Positions 43,429 to 52,741 of a stretch of 54,553 nucleotides of DNA are shown here, piece after piece. Position 1 is the first letter of the stretch. Every line of letters begins with the position of its first letter. Both the position numbers and the translations under genes were made by a program. The DNA comes from an uncultured Eubacteriales bacterium. Lineage in GTDB: Bacteria > Bacillota > Clostridia > Lachnospirales > Lachnospiraceae. The notes beneath the pieces were generated by a model that had not been told where the DNA came from, did no database searches, and was given only the letters and a program-made list of their open reading frames with translations. The stretch is taken from contig ONED01000026.1 of NCBI GenBank assembly GCA_900316755.1, forward strand, positions 1 through 54,553, read 5' to 3'.

Positions 43429-44433
43429 ATGATAAAAGGAAGTCAAAGTATACAATTTGAACATGCTCCATATGTTGTCAGCAGCGGTTCGATTGTGGGC
43501 AAAAAAGAAGCTGACGGTCCTTTGGGCGCGCTTTTTGACCACATGGACGAAGACGATTTGTTCGGAGAAAATACATGGGAAGCCGCAGAAAGTAAAATGC
43601 AAAAAAAAGCCTGCATCATTGCACTGCAAAAAGCAGGAATCGGGCCGGAAAAGGTACGGTATCTGTATGGCGGAGACCTGCTTAGACAGGGCATTGCCAC
43701 CTCCATGGGAGTGGAAGAACTGCAGATTCCTATGTTTGGTCTTTATGGTGCCTGCTCTACATCCGGAGAAGCACTGGCGCTTGCCTCCATGAGCGTAGCA
43801 GCTGGTTACGGCGAGTATATGCTTGCAGTCACATCAAGCCACTTTGGAAGTGCGGAAAAAGAATTCCGTTTTCCGCTGGGGTATGCGAACCAGCGCCCTT
43901 TATCTTCCCAATGGACGGTGACCGGAAGCGGGGCTTTTCTGGTAGGAACGGAAAAAAGTCATGTCCGGATTACCGGAATTACCGTCGGGAAAATCGTAGA
44001 TTATGGTCTCAAGGACTCTCAGAATATGGGAGCCTGTATGGCTCCGGCAGCATGTGATACCATTTTACAGAATCTGAAGGATTTTGAGCGGAAGGAATCC
44101 GACTACGACCGTATTTTCACGGGAGATTTGGGGTACGTGGGGCAGAGTATTCTGTTTGATTTGATGCGCAGGAACGGAAAAGATATCAAACCGAATCACG
44201 TGGACTGCGGAATGATTATTTTTGACCAGCAGACACAGGATACCAATGCCGGAGGAAGCGGATGCGGATGTGCTGCCGTGACGCTGTCATCCTATATTCT
44301 TCCAAAGCTTACAACCGGCGAATGGAAACGGGTATTGTTCGTGCCGACGGGGGCTCTCATGTCCACCGTCAGCTATAATGAAGGAGAAAGTGTTCCGGGA
44401 ATTGCACACGGTATCGTGCTGGAACACTGTTAG
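43429..44433 (+). CDS. spoVAD: Stage V sporulation protein AD
   Basis: The 334-aa thiolase-fold protein shows 'MFGLYGACSTSGEALALASM' (the position of the thiolase Cys), 'WTVTGSGAFLVG', 'FTGDLGYVGQSILFDLMR' and 'NAGGSGCGCAAVTLSSYILP', all characteristic of SpoVAD, which binds dipicolinic acid on the spore membrane. I choose ATG 43429, with GAGGTG at 43417-43422; the frame opens 150 nt earlier across the opposite gene and ATG 43423 sits on the ribosome site. It is separated from spoVAC by 3.1 kb of minus-strand genes. Confidence 0.94.
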   Translation: MIKGSQSIQFEHAPYVVSSGSIVGKKEADGPLGALFDHMDEDDLFGENTWEAAESKMQKKACIIALQKAGIGPEKVRYLYGGDLLRQGIATSMGVEELQIPMFGLYGACSTSGEALALASMSVAAGYGEYMLAVTSSHFGSAEKEFRFPLGYANQRPLSSQWTVTGSGAFLVGTEKSHVRITGITVGKIVDYGLKDSQNMGACMAPAACDTILQNLKDFERKESDYDRIFTGDLGYVGQSILFDLMRRNGKDIKPNHVDCGMIIFDQQTQDTNAGGSGCGCAAVTLSSYILPKLTTGEWKRVLFVPTGALMSTVSYNEGESVPGIAHGIVLEHC

Positions 44434-44442
44434 GAGGCTATT

Positions 44443-44799
44443 ATGGATTATGTAAATGCATTTTGGGTAGGAGGGCTTATCTGCGCACTTTCCCAGATTT
44501 TATTGGACCGAACCAAGCTGATGCCCGGAAGAATCATGGTACTGTTAGTATGTACCGGTTCGGTGCTGGGATTCTTAAACATTTATGAACCGATTCTGAA
44601 ATTTGCAGGTGCCGGAGCCAGTGTTCCGCTCCTCGGGTTCGGAAATCTCTTGTGGAAAGGGGTAAAAAAAGCCATTGAACAGGAAGGGTTTATCGGCATC
44701 TTCATGGGTGGCTTGAAAGCCAGCGCGGTAGGTATCTCAGCCGCTTTGGTTTTTTCGTATCTTGCATCTCTCATCTTCAATCCGAAGATGAAAAAGTAA
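44443..44799 (+). CDS. spoVAE: Stage V sporulation protein AE (AEB type)
   Basis: The 118-aa membrane protein has 'FWVGGLICALSQILLDRTKL', 'PILKFAGAGASVPLLGFGNL' and 'QEGFIGIFMGGLKASAVGIS', homologous to the SpoVAC blocks and typical of SpoVAEB. It follows spoVAD by 9 nt behind AGGAGG and completes the core C-D-E set for dipicolinic acid transport. Confidence 0.92.
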   Translation: MDYVNAFWVGGLICALSQILLDRTKLMPGRIMVLLVCTGSVLGFLNIYEPILKFAGAGASVPLLGFGNLLWKGVKKAIEQEGFIGIFMGGLKASAVGISAALVFSYLASLIFNPKMKK

Positions 44800-44816
44800 T
44801 GTTAAATCTATGTAAA
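44800..44816 (-). promoter_or_regulatory. Candidate Pho box upstream of the Na/Pi cotransporter
   Basis: On the minus strand: TTTACA-TAGAT-TTAACA, two TT(A/T)ACA-type hexamers with an 11-bp period, the pattern bound by Firmicutes PhoP. It lies 14 nt before the -35 box at 44831. Confidence 0.6.
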
Positions 44817-44830
44817 ATTTTCGAAAAAGA

Positions 44831-44859
44831 TTGTCTTATCAGGGATATGATGTTATGGT
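44831..44859 (+). promoter_or_regulatory. Candidate promoter of the Na/Pi cotransporter
   Basis: TTGTCT (44831-44836), a 17-nt spacer, TATGGT (44854-44859), 48 nt before the start codon. Confidence 0.55.
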
Positions 44860-44907
44860 TAAGTGGATTGGGTTAGTTTATTTTTTGAAAAACAGGAGGA
44901 AAAACCA

Positions 44908-46548
44908 ATGGACTACGCCAGCATCATTATCCCTTTTGTCGGTGGCCTGGGAATGTTTATCTACGGTATGCAGATTATGGCTTCCGGTCTTGAAAATGCA
45001 GCCGGCAATAAGATGAAAAAGCTTTTGGAAGCATTGACCAGAAATAAGTTTCTGGGAGTATTGTTAGGAGCATTTATCACAGCCGTGATACAGAGTTCCT
45101 CTGCAACGACTGTCATGGTGGTCGGTTTTGTAAACGCCGGTATCATGAACCTGACACAGGCGATGGGGGTTATCATGGGAGCCAACGTCGGTACCACCAT
45201 TACCGGCTGGCTTGTATCCAGTGCCGAATGGGCAGAATTTTTAAACCCCACGAAGCTGGCACCGATTGCCATTATTCTTGGTGTCGTTGTCATGTTGACC
45301 GGGAAACGAAAATCCTCTAAAGATATGTCAAGCATTATTGTGGGATTTGGACTCTTGTTTGTGGGTATTTCCAGTATGTCAAGTGCAGTCAGCCCCTTAA
45401 AAGACGTAGAGGCATTCTGTAATCTCTTCGTGAAACTGGGCGGAAATCCGTTTCTTGGAATCCTTGTGGGTGCCGGAGTAACAGCGATTATCCAGAGTTC
45501 TTCTGCATCTGTGGGTATTTTACAGAGTCTTGCGGCAGCAGGGCTGGTACCTTTCAACGCTGCTATTTACATTATCATGGGACAGAATATCGGTACTTGT
45601 GTGACTGCGATGCTGTCCAGTATGGGAACAAAGAAAAATGCAAAGACAGCAGCCCTTATGCACCTGCTTTTCAACATTATCGGTACAGTCATTTTCAGTG
45701 TAATTGCGATTGCGTTCTTTACGATTGTAAATCCGGCATGGAGTCATGGTTCTATCACGCAGACGCAGATTAGTACCGTGCATACGATTTTTAATATTAC
45801 GACAACGGTTTTGCTTTTCCCGATATCTGACTGGATTATCAAGCTTGCCAAGAAAATCGGCAGAGTACACGATGAAACGCCCAAAGCGGGTACCGTATCT
45901 CTGGATGACAGAATGCTTCAGACGCCTTCCATTGCACTGCAGGCTACGATTTCAGAAGTGGGTCGTATGGGAGAAGTCGTAAAAGGTACGCTGGTATCCG
46001 CAAAGGATGTGCTTTTTACACTAAATCCGGAAGACATTATGAAACTGAAAGAGGACGAAAGCCTTGTGGACACTCTCTGTTCCGGTGTGACCGAGTATGC
46101 GATTAAGATTACGAGTCTGCAGATCAGCGAAAAAGAACATACACAGGCTGCGAGGCTGCTTCAGATCGTAAATGACATTGAACGTATCAGCGATTACTGT
46201 GAAAATATTTCCGAATACGCAGAGGAATTGGCTGAAAAGAAATTACATTTCTCAGATATGGGACAGGCAGAATTGAAAGAGATGATAGAGGTATGCTTTG
46301 ATAGTTACAATTACGCGATAGAGTCCTTTATCGAAGGAGACCGTGAGAAAGCACTTAAGGTAGTGGAGAAAGAAACGAAAGCAGATGATATGGAGATTCA
46401 GCTTCGGTCAAAACATATCAAACGGCTTACCAATAATCAGTGTAATACGGAAGCAGGTATTGTATTTTTGGATATGCTCGTCTGTCTGGAACGTATTTCC
46501 GACCATGCGAGAAACATTGCAGAAGAAGTACTGGAACACAGTGCGTAG
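44908..46548 (+). CDS. Na+/phosphate cotransporter with PhoU-like tail
   Basis: The 546-aa protein has the NptA/PF02690 repeat structure: inverted halves with 'ITAVIQSSSATTVMVVGFVN' and 'VTAIIQSSSASVGILQSLAA', plus 'MGANVGTTITG' and 'MGQNIGTCVTAMLSSMG'. Residues about 345-546 form a cytoplasmic helical PhoU-like domain ('NDIERISDYCENISEYAEEL', 'LERISDHARNIAEEV'). It imports phosphate with sodium. ATG 44908 follows CAGGAGG; an ATG at 44863 lacks a site. It has a candidate Pho box and its own terminator, so it probably belongs to the Pho regulon together with pst. Confidence 0.92.
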   Translation: MDYASIIIPFVGGLGMFIYGMQIMASGLENAAGNKMKKLLEALTRNKFLGVLLGAFITAVIQSSSATTVMVVGFVNAGIMNLTQAMGVIMGANVGTTITGWLVSSAEWAEFLNPTKLAPIAIILGVVVMLTGKRKSSKDMSSIIVGFGLLFVGISSMSSAVSPLKDVEAFCNLFVKLGGNPFLGILVGAGVTAIIQSSSASVGILQSLAAAGLVPFNAAIYIIMGQNIGTCVTAMLSSMGTKKNAKTAALMHLLFNIIGTVIFSVIAIAFFTIVNPAWSHGSITQTQISTVHTIFNITTTVLLFPISDWIIKLAKKIGRVHDETPKAGTVSLDDRMLQTPSIALQATISEVGRMGEVVKGTLVSAKDVLFTLNPEDIMKLKEDESLVDTLCSGVTEYAIKITSLQISEKEHTQAARLLQIVNDIERISDYCENISEYAEELAEKKLHFSDMGQAELKEMIEVCFDSYNYAIESFIEGDREKALKVVEKETKADDMEIQLRSKHIKRLTNNQCNTEAGIVFLDMLVCLERISDHARNIAEEVLEHSA

Positions 46549-46550
46549 AC

Positions 46551-46604
46551 AAAAAAGAACCGTCACCTGACCAAAATGTGGTTAGAATGTCGGTTCTTTT
46601 ATTT
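46551..46604 (+). terminator. Terminator of the Na/Pi cotransporter gene
   Basis: AGAACCG (46556-46562) pairs with CGGTTCT (46591-46597), with an inner CTGACC/GGTTAG stem, followed by TTTTATTTT. The A-run on the left makes it possibly bidirectional. Confidence 0.85.
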
Positions 46605-46619
46605 TACCTACATTTAACA
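46603..46619 (+). promoter_or_regulatory. Candidate Pho box upstream of pstS
   Basis: TTTACC-TACAT-TTAACA, two hexamers with an 11-bp period, matching the site at 44800-44816 in form but on the opposite strand. It overlaps the tail of the preceding terminator. Confidence 0.6.
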
Positions 46620-46628
46620 GAAGCATGA

Positions 46629-46657
46629 TTTTGGATTTTACATTGGAGGAATATGAT
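46629..46657 (+). promoter_or_regulatory. Candidate pst operon promoter
   Basis: TTTTGG (46629-46634), a 17-nt spacer, TATGAT (46652-46657). The poor -35 box 9 nt after the Pho box is what an activator-dependent promoter would show. Confidence 0.5.
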
Positions 46658-46706
46658 AGGAACTGTGAAGAAAATAAATAAGGATTTTCTAAGGAGGAAA
46701 TGAAAC

Positions 46707-47573
46707 ATGAAATTGAAAAAGGTTTTAGCACTGACCGCAGCAGTCGTTATGACGATGAGTATGGTAGCAGGATGTGGCAGCAATGGGGATGGAAATGACA
46801 TTACGGTCGTTTCCAGAGAGGAAGGTTCCGGAACCAGAGGCGCATTTATTGAGTTATTTGGAATCGAGCAAAAAGATGAAAATGGTGAAAAAGTGGATTA
46901 CACGACAGACGAGGCAAACTTTACAAACAGCACTTCTGTTATGATGTCAACCGTAGCCGGTGATGAATATGCAATCGGTTATGTATCACTTGGTTCTCTG
47001 AATGACACAGTAAAGGCATTGAAGGTAGATGGTGCAGAGGCAACAGAGGCAAACATCAAAGCAGGTACATATAAAGTGGCAAGACCGTTCAATATTGCGA
47101 CGAAGGGTGACATCAGTGAAGTAGCGCAGGATTTTATCGACTATATTTTAAGCAAAGAGGGTCAGGAAGTGATTTCCGAAAACGGTTATATTGCACTGGA
47201 TAATCCGAAGGCTTATGCAGGAAGCAAACCGTCAGGAAAAATTGTGGTTGCAGGTTCTTCATCTGTATCACCGGTTATGGAGAAATTGAAAGAGGCTTAT
47301 CTGAAAGTTAATACCGGAGCAGAAATCGAAATCCAGACCAACGACTCTTCTACGGGAATGTCTATGACAGCAGAGGGTACCTGTGATATCGGTATGGCTT
47401 CCAGAGAATTAAAGGATGCAGAGATTGAAAAAGGGCTGAAGGCAACGGTCATTGCAACAGACGGAATCGCAGTTGTCGTGAACAAAGTAAATCCGCTGGA
47501 TGACATTACGGCAGAACAAGTGAAGAATATCTATGTGGGTGATGTTCTTACATGGGATGAAATCGTGAAATAA
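46707..47573 (+). CDS. pstS: Phosphate-binding lipoprotein PstS, circularly permuted
   Basis: The 288-aa lipoprotein has a signal sequence with lipobox VAGC (Cys23). It is the extracellular receptor of the Pst ABC importer. The domain order is unusual: 'ITVVSREEGSGTRGAFIELF' (about 32-51), which binds phosphate in the second lobe of ordinary PstS, comes first, while the normal N-terminal block 'VVAGSSSVSPVMEKLKEAY' (about 179) and 'CDIGMASRELKD' (about 225-236) come later. The protein ends with 'VKNIYVGDVLTWDEIVK', which in ordinary PstS runs straight into the SREEGSGTR strand. The old junction has thus become the two termini. All binding blocks are kept. AAGGAGG precedes the ATG. Confidence 0.92.
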   Translation: MKLKKVLALTAAVVMTMSMVAGCGSNGDGNDITVVSREEGSGTRGAFIELFGIEQKDENGEKVDYTTDEANFTNSTSVMMSTVAGDEYAIGYVSLGSLNDTVKALKVDGAEATEANIKAGTYKVARPFNIATKGDISEVAQDFIDYILSKEGQEVISENGYIALDNPKAYAGSKPSGKIVVAGSSSVSPVMEKLKEAYLKVNTGAEIEIQTNDSSTGMSMTAEGTCDIGMASRELKDAEIEKGLKATVIATDGIAVVVNKVNPLDDITAEQVKNIYVGDVLTWDEIVK

Positions 47574-47593
47574 GATACGAGGAAAGAAATTAT

Positions 47594-48484
47594 ATGAAAA
47601 AAGCATGGAAAGAAAGATTCATGCAGGGAGTGTTCTTCATTGCCGCCTGTGCTTCGGTGCTGGCGGTAGCTCTCATTTGTGTGTTTTTGTTTGCAAATGG
47701 AGTTCCTGCAATGAAAGAAGTTGGTTTTGTCTCTTTTTTGACCGGAGAAAAGTGGAAACCTTCCAATAATATTTACGGAATTTTCCCTATGATTGTGGGA
47801 AGCATCTATGTGACGGCAGGAGCGATTTTAGTCGGCGTGCCAATCGGGATTCTGACCTCTGTATTTATGGCAAAATACTGCCCGAAGAGGATTTATCCGG
47901 TACTCAAATCGGCAACGGAGCTGCTTGCCGGCATTCCATCCGTTATCTACGGATTTTTTGGAATTGTGGTATTAGTGCCCATGGTGCGCGAGTTTAGCCG
48001 GTGGCTGAAGGCAGTGGGTGTGATTCAAAGTGCATCTAAGGGGAGCAGTATCCTGACTGCGTCGGTTCTCCTTGGAATCATGATTCTGCCGACGATTATC
48101 GGGGTAACGGAGTCGGCAATCCGCGCCGTACCATCGGTTTATTACGAGGGTGCACTGGCACTTGGAGCGACACACGAGAGAAGTGTGTTTGCAGTGGTGC
48201 TTCCGGCGGCAAAGTCGGGCGTGGTAGCCGGAATTGTGCTGGGTATCGGGCGAGCTGTCGGCGAGACCATGGCAGTGATTATGGTTGCGGGCAACCAGCC
48301 GCGTATACCGGACAGCATTTTGAAAGGGGTCAGAACCCTTACGACGAATATTGTTATGGAAATGGGGTATGCAGAGGGTTTGCACAGAGAGACACTGATT
48401 GCGACGGCTGTTGTGTTGTTTGTGTTTGTTTTGCTCATCAATCTTTCCGTATCTTTGCTGAAAAGGAGGGGAGAGCATGCATAA
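47594..48484 (+). CDS. pstC: Phosphate ABC transporter permease PstC
   Basis: The 296-aa permease has six membrane helices, the N-terminal periplasmic loop 'FLTGEKWKPSNNIYGIFPMI', and the EAA-type cytoplasmic loop 'YYEGALALGATHERSVFAVV'. 'LLAGIPSVIYGFFGIVVLVP' is the conserved PstC/PstA motif. GAGGAAAGAAATT precedes the ATG. It overlaps pstA by 8 nt. Confidence 0.95.
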   Translation: MKKAWKERFMQGVFFIAACASVLAVALICVFLFANGVPAMKEVGFVSFLTGEKWKPSNNIYGIFPMIVGSIYVTAGAILVGVPIGILTSVFMAKYCPKRIYPVLKSATELLAGIPSVIYGFFGIVVLVPMVREFSRWLKAVGVIQSASKGSSILTASVLLGIMILPTIIGVTESAIRAVPSVYYEGALALGATHERSVFAVVLPAAKSGVVAGIVLGIGRAVGETMAVIMVAGNQPRIPDSILKGVRTLTTNIVMEMGYAEGLHRETLIATAVVLFVFVLLINLSVSLLKRRGEHA

Positions 48485-49337
48485 GAGAGCGAAATCAGGT
48501 CCGAAATGCATAGGGTCAAAAATTTTGAAAGGGCTGGTTTTTTTGGCGACATTTTTGACGTTTCTGGTGTTGTTTTTTCTGATTGGATATATTTTAGTGA
48601 AGGGGGTTCCCCATATCAAGCCGAACTTGTTTGCTTTTCAATACAACACAGACAACCAGTCGCTGATGCCGGCGTTTATAAATACGGTGATTATCACAGT
48701 ACTGGTTCTTTTGATTGCGGTTCCCATCGGTGTTTTCTCCGCGATTTACCTTGTGGAGTATGCAAAAAGAGGAAATAAGTTTGTGGGAGTCATCCGGATT
48801 ACCACGGAGACGCTGGCAGGAATTCCGTCCATCGTGTACGGTCTTTTTGGAATGTTGTTTTTTGTGAATGCCTTAAAATGGAGGCAGTCTATTCTGGCGG
48901 GTGCCTTTACGCTTGCCATCATGGTGCTCCCGTCTATTATGAGGACAACGGAAGAGGCGCTAAAATCCGTGCCGGACAGCTACCGGGAGGGAAGCTTCGG
49001 CCTTGGTGCCGGGAAACTGCGAACGGTTTTCCGGATTGTACTGCCTTCTGCTGTTCCGGGTATCCTTGCGGGAGTCATTCTGGCAATCGGAAGAGTGGTC
49101 GGTGAGACGGCAGCCCTGATTTATACGGCAGGTACAGTTCCGGAAATAGCGGAGCAGATGCTGGAATCGGGAAGAACGTTGGCGGTGCATATGTATCTTC
49201 TTGCGAATGAAGCACTGTATATGGATCAGGCCTACGCAACGGCGGTCATTTTGCTGATTCTGGTAATTGGGCTGAATGCGCTGTCAAGCTTTGTGGCAAA
49301 GAAATTGGCGAAAGGAAATGGAAATGGAGAAAATTAG
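48477..49337 (+). CDS. pstA: Phosphate ABC transporter permease PstA
   Basis: The 286-aa permease has six helices, '[20 protein letters not shown]', the EAA loop '[20 protein letters not shown]' and '[20 protein letters not shown]'. It pairs with PstC in the membrane channel. The start overlaps pstC and the end overlaps pstB, so translation is coupled throughout. Confidence 0.95.
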   Translation: MHKRAKSGPKCIGSKILKGLVFLATFLTFLVLFFLIGYILVKGVPHIKPNLFAFQYNTDNQSLMPAFINTVIITVLVLLIAVPIGVFSAIYLVEYAKRGNKFVGVIRITTETLAGIPSIVYGLFGMLFFVNALKWRQSILAGAFTLAIMVLPSIMRTTEEALKSVPDSYREGSFGLGAGKLRTVFRIVLPSAVPGILAGVILAIGRVVGETAALIYTAGTVPEIAEQMLESGRTLAVHMYLLANEALYMDQAYATAVILLILVIGLNALSSFVAKKLAKGNGNGEN

Positions 49338-50073
49338 TATTAAGAATATGAATCTGTTTTACGGAGATTTTCAGGCGTTAAAAGATGTGAATCTGAACAT
49401 TGAAGAAAATAAAATTACGGCATTTATCGGGCCGAGCGGCTGTGGAAAATCTACCCTGTTAAAGTCCTTAAACCGAATGAATGATTTGGTGGAAGGCTGT
49501 AAGATTACCGGAGAGCTTCTGCTTGATGGGGAAGATATTTATGGAAATATGGATGTAAATCTTCTGCGGAAGCGGGTCGGAATGGTGTTTCAAAAACCCA
49601 ATCCGTTTCCGATGAGTATTTATGATAATGTTGCCTTTGGTCCCCGCACACACGGAATCCACTCGAAATCGAAGCTGGACGAGATTGTGGAAGAATCCCT
49701 GCGGAATGCGGCAATTTGGGACGAATGCAAGGACAGGCTTAAAAAGAGTGCGCTTGGAATGTCAGGCGGGCAGCAGCAGAGACTTTGTATTGCACGTGCT
49801 CTGGCCGTACAGCCGGAGGTGCTTTTGATGGATGAGCCGACTTCGGCGTTGGACCCGATTTCCACTTCTAAAATAGAAGACCTTGCGATGGAGCTCAAAA
49901 AAGATTATACTATTGTCATGGTTACACACAATATGCAGCAGGCAGTCAGAGTATCCGACAATACCGCATTTTTCTTACTGGGCGAGGTCATCGAGTATAA
50001 TGAGACGGAAAAATTATTTTCCATTCCATCGGACAAACGCACCGAGGATTATATAACAGGGAGGTTCGGATAA
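49324..50073 (+). CDS. pstB: Phosphate ABC transporter ATPase PstB
   Basis: The 249-aa ATPase has Walker A 'GPSGCGKST' (36-44), the PstB-specific '[20 protein letters not shown]', signature '[18 protein letters not shown]', Walker B '[12 protein letters not shown]' and the switch His in '[15 protein letters not shown]'. I choose ATG 49324, with AAAGGA (49311-49316) 7 nt upstream; ATG 49318 is too close to the site. Confidence 0.95.
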   Translation: MEKISIKNMNLFYGDFQALKDVNLNIEENKITAFIGPSGCGKSTLLKSLNRMNDLVEGCKITGELLLDGEDIYGNMDVNLLRKRVGMVFQKPNPFPMSIYDNVAFGPRTHGIHSKSKLDEIVEESLRNAAIWDECKDRLKKSALGMSGGQQQRLCIARALAVQPEVLLMDEPTSALDPISTSKIEDLAMELKKDYTIVMVTHNMQQAVRVSDNTAFFLLGEVIEYNETEKLFSIPSDKRTEDYITGRFG

Positions 50074-50074
50074 C

Positions 50075-50731
50075 ATGAGAAATCGATTTGACAGGCAGCT
50101 TCAAACTTTAAGTACAGAGCTGACTGCGATGGGGAGCCTTTGTGAAAAGGCGATTGCAAATGCAACGGAAGCACTTAAGAATGGTGATTTGGAGCTGGCA
50201 GGGCTGGTCATCCGGGAAGATGAAGAAATCGACCAGATGGAAAAAGAAATAGAATCCCTGTGCCTTAAACTGCTCCTGCAGCAACAACCGGTAGCCAGAG
50301 ATTTGAGACAGATTTCAGCAGCATTGAAAATGATTACCGATATGGAGCGAATCGGTGACCAGACTTCGGATATTGCAGAGATTATTATTTCTGCCGGAAT
50401 GTCGGAGGTAAGTGATATCAAGGGAATTTCGGAAATGGCAGAGGCTACCAGCCGGATGGTGCATGACAGTGTTCTTGCTTATGTCAACAAGGATTTGGCG
50501 CTGGCTCGGAAGGTGATGGATGCAGATGATGAAGTGGACCAGTTATTTGATAAGGTGAAACATAAGCTGGTCAAGATTATTGCGGAGGATCACGGAAAAC
50601 AGGGTGAGAGAGCCATTGATATCATGATGATTACCAAGTATCTGGAACGCATTGGCGACCATGCAACGAACATTGCCGAATGGGTTGAATTTTCCATTAC
50701 CGGTGTTCATAAAGACTATGCTGCATTGTAA
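50075..50731 (+). CDS. phoU: Phosphate regulator PhoU
   Basis: The 218-aa protein consists of two three-helix PhoU repeats, with 'DMERIGDQTSDIAEIII' (about 88-104) and 'KYLERIGDHATNIAEWVEFS' (about 188-207) holding the E/DxxxD metal-binding motif in each. It relays Pst transport status to the PhoR kinase and prevents phosphate overload. The start lies 1 nt after pstB. Confidence 0.95.
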   Translation: MRNRFDRQLQTLSTELTAMGSLCEKAIANATEALKNGDLELAGLVIREDEEIDQMEKEIESLCLKLLLQQQPVARDLRQISAALKMITDMERIGDQTSDIAEIIISAGMSEVSDIKGISEMAEATSRMVHDSVLAYVNKDLALARKVMDADDEVDQLFDKVKHKLVKIIAEDHGKQGERAIDIMMITKYLERIGDHATNIAEWVEFSITGVHKDYAAL

Positions 50732-50753
50732 AAACAGCAAAGGAGAATCCAGA

Positions 50754-51434
50754 ATGATTTTTTGTGTGGAAGATGACACGAATATTCGTGAACTTGTGAT
50801 TTATACGCTAGGTACGACAGGAATGAAAGCCTGCGGTTTTGAAGACGGAGCAGCATTTTGGAAAGCTTTGGCGGAAGATACGCCAGAGCTTATTCTGCTT
50901 GATATTATGCTGCCGGGGGAAGATGGAATATCCATTTTAAAAAAATTAAAGACATCGTCAAAGACGAAAGACATTCCGGTGATTATGATGACCGCAAAAG
51001 GAGCAGAATATGATGTGGTCAAGGGGTTGGATGCCGGTGCGGATGATTACGTCGCGAAGCCGTTCGGAATGATGGAGCTGGTATCCCGGATTAAGGCAGT
51101 GCTTCGCAGGACGAAGGCAGATGGCAAGGCAGAAGTGTATCAGGTAGGAAGTATCCGGTTGGATTTGAAAAAACATGAGGTGCTCGTGGACGGCAGCACG
51201 GTGATATTGACTCTGAAAGAGTTTGAACTGCTGAAGCGCCTTTTGCAGAACCCGGATATTGTCCTCACCCGGAATCGTCTCTTAGAAGAGGTCTGGGGAT
51301 ATGAGTTTGAAGGGGAAACGAGAACGCTTGATGTACATGTGCGGAGCCTTCGCCAGAAACTGGGAAGTGCAGGAGAGATGATTCAGACTGTGCGCGGGGT
51401 AGGCTATCGTTTGGGAGGCACTCATGAGAGCTAA
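50754..51434 (+). CDS. phoP: Phosphate response regulator (PhoP/PhoB type)
   Basis: The 226-aa OmpR-family regulator has a receiver with the acidic pair E6-D7-D8, phosphoacceptor D50 ('LILLDIMLPGEDG') and 'VIMMTAKGAEYD', then a winged helix DNA-binding domain ('LTLKEFELLKRLLQNPDIVL', 'TRNRLLEEVWGYEFEGETRT', 'VDVHVRSLR'-like 'LDVHVRSLRQKLG'). ATG 50754 follows AAAGGAGAAT; the open frame upstream is a phoU shadow. It is the natural candidate to bind the two Pho boxes at 44800 and 46603. Confidence 0.92.
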   Translation: MIFCVEDDTNIRELVIYTLGTTGMKACGFEDGAAFWKALAEDTPELILLDIMLPGEDGISILKKLKTSSKTKDIPVIMMTAKGAEYDVVKGLDAGADDYVAKPFGMMELVSRIKAVLRRTKADGKAEVYQVGSIRLDLKKHEVLVDGSTVILTLKEFELLKRLLQNPDIVLTRNRLLEEVWGYEFEGETRTLDVHVRSLRQKLGSAGEMIQTVRGVGYRLGGTHES

Positions 51435-52734
51435 AATTCAAAAAAGTATGCTTCTCTTAATCTGCGCAGCGGTGATTTCTTCGTTTGTGATGCTGGAGAT
51501 TGTGTTTTACGTTTACTCCCTAAATCAGATGAAGAAGGAAGTGAAGCAGGAGGTAGAATACATTGTAGCTGCCATCCATATTTCGGGGACTTCCTATCTG
51601 GATGAAATGGATGCAGCCGCTGTCGATACCAGATTGACTCTGATTAGTGAAGAGGGGGAAGTGTTGTACGATTCACAGGAGGATGAGTACACGTTTCAAA
51701 ACCATGCCGGCAGAAAGGAAATCCGGGAAGCACTGGAAAGTGGAAGCGGAGAGGCTCTTCGCAGTTCCGAGACAGTGGGAAAGCGAACCTACTATTATGC
51801 AGTCCGACTGGAGGAAGGTATGGTCTTACGTGCGTCAAAGACGCTGGATTATCTGATTCCGATTGTACTTGGTGCATTGCCTTTTATGGTATTGACTGCA
51901 TTAATAATGATTGTGCTTGCCTATTTTTTGGCGAAGTGGCAGACAGCGAGACTCATTCGCCCAATCAATGAGCTGGATTTGGAACACCCGCTTGAGAATT
52001 CCGTATATGAAGAGCTGACTCCGCTTCTTCAGAATATGGAATCTCAGAATAAGGCAAAAGAAGAGGTTGCCGATATGAGAAAGGAATTTTCGGCAAATGT
52101 CTCCCATGAGCTGAAGACGCCGCTCACCTCGATTTCCGGGTATGCGGAGATTATGAAGAGTGGGATTGCGAAACCGGAAGATATGACCCGCTTCTCGGAG
52201 ATTATTTATAAAGAAGCAAGCCGCCTGATTGTGCTGATTGAGGACATTATGAAGCTTTCCAAGCTGGATGAACAGGATGTTGATATGGAGAGAGAAGACG
52301 TTGATTTGTTTGATATGTGTCGTGAGATTTGCAACAGACTGGCATTTCAGGCAGAGCAAAAAGACGTTCATCTGGAATTGACAGGTGAAAAGGTCCTATA
52401 TAACGGTGTCCGGCAGATTTTGGACGAGATGATTTATAATGTCTGTGAGAATGCGGTGAAATATAATGTAGACGGCGGCAGAGTGAAAATCTGGGTGGGA
52501 AACACACTTCGGGGACCAAAGATTATCGTAGAAGATACGGGAATCGGGATTCCGGAGGACCAGAAAGAACGGATTTTTGAGCGGTTCTACCGCGTGGATA
52601 AAAGTCATTCCAAGGCGACCGGGGGAACCGGACTCGGACTTTCTATCGTGAAGCACGGAGCAATTTATCATCATGCGGAGATTCATGTGGAGAGTACGCT
52701 TGGCAAAGGGACCAGGATGGAAATACGGTTTTAA
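51424..52734 (+). CDS. phoR: Phosphate sensor histidine kinase (PhoR type)
   Basis: The 436-aa kinase has two membrane helices (about 7-30 and 145-170) around a sensor loop of about 115 residues, a linker helix, the H box 'FSANVSHELKTPLTSISGYA' (His228), N box 'MIYNVCENAVKYNV', and G boxes 'IIVEDTGIGIPEDQKERIFE' and 'KATGGTGLGLSIVKHGA'. It overlaps the regulator gene by 11 nt. It has no obvious PAS domain, which some PhoR proteins carry. Confidence 0.92.
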   Translation: MRAKIQKSMLLLICAAVISSFVMLEIVFYVYSLNQMKKEVKQEVEYIVAAIHISGTSYLDEMDAAAVDTRLTLISEEGEVLYDSQEDEYTFQNHAGRKEIREALESGSGEALRSSETVGKRTYYYAVRLEEGMVLRASKTLDYLIPIVLGALPFMVLTALIMIVLAYFLAKWQTARLIRPINELDLEHPLENSVYEELTPLLQNMESQNKAKEEVADMRKEFSANVSHELKTPLTSISGYAEIMKSGIAKPEDMTRFSEIIYKEASRLIVLIEDIMKLSKLDEQDVDMEREDVDLFDMCREICNRLAFQAEQKDVHLELTGEKVLYNGVRQILDEMIYNVCENAVKYNVDGGRVKIWVGNTLRGPKIIVEDTGIGIPEDQKERIFERFYRVDKSHSKATGGTGLGLSIVKHGAIYHHAEIHVESTLGKGTRMEIRF

Positions 52735-52741
52735 AAGGAAC

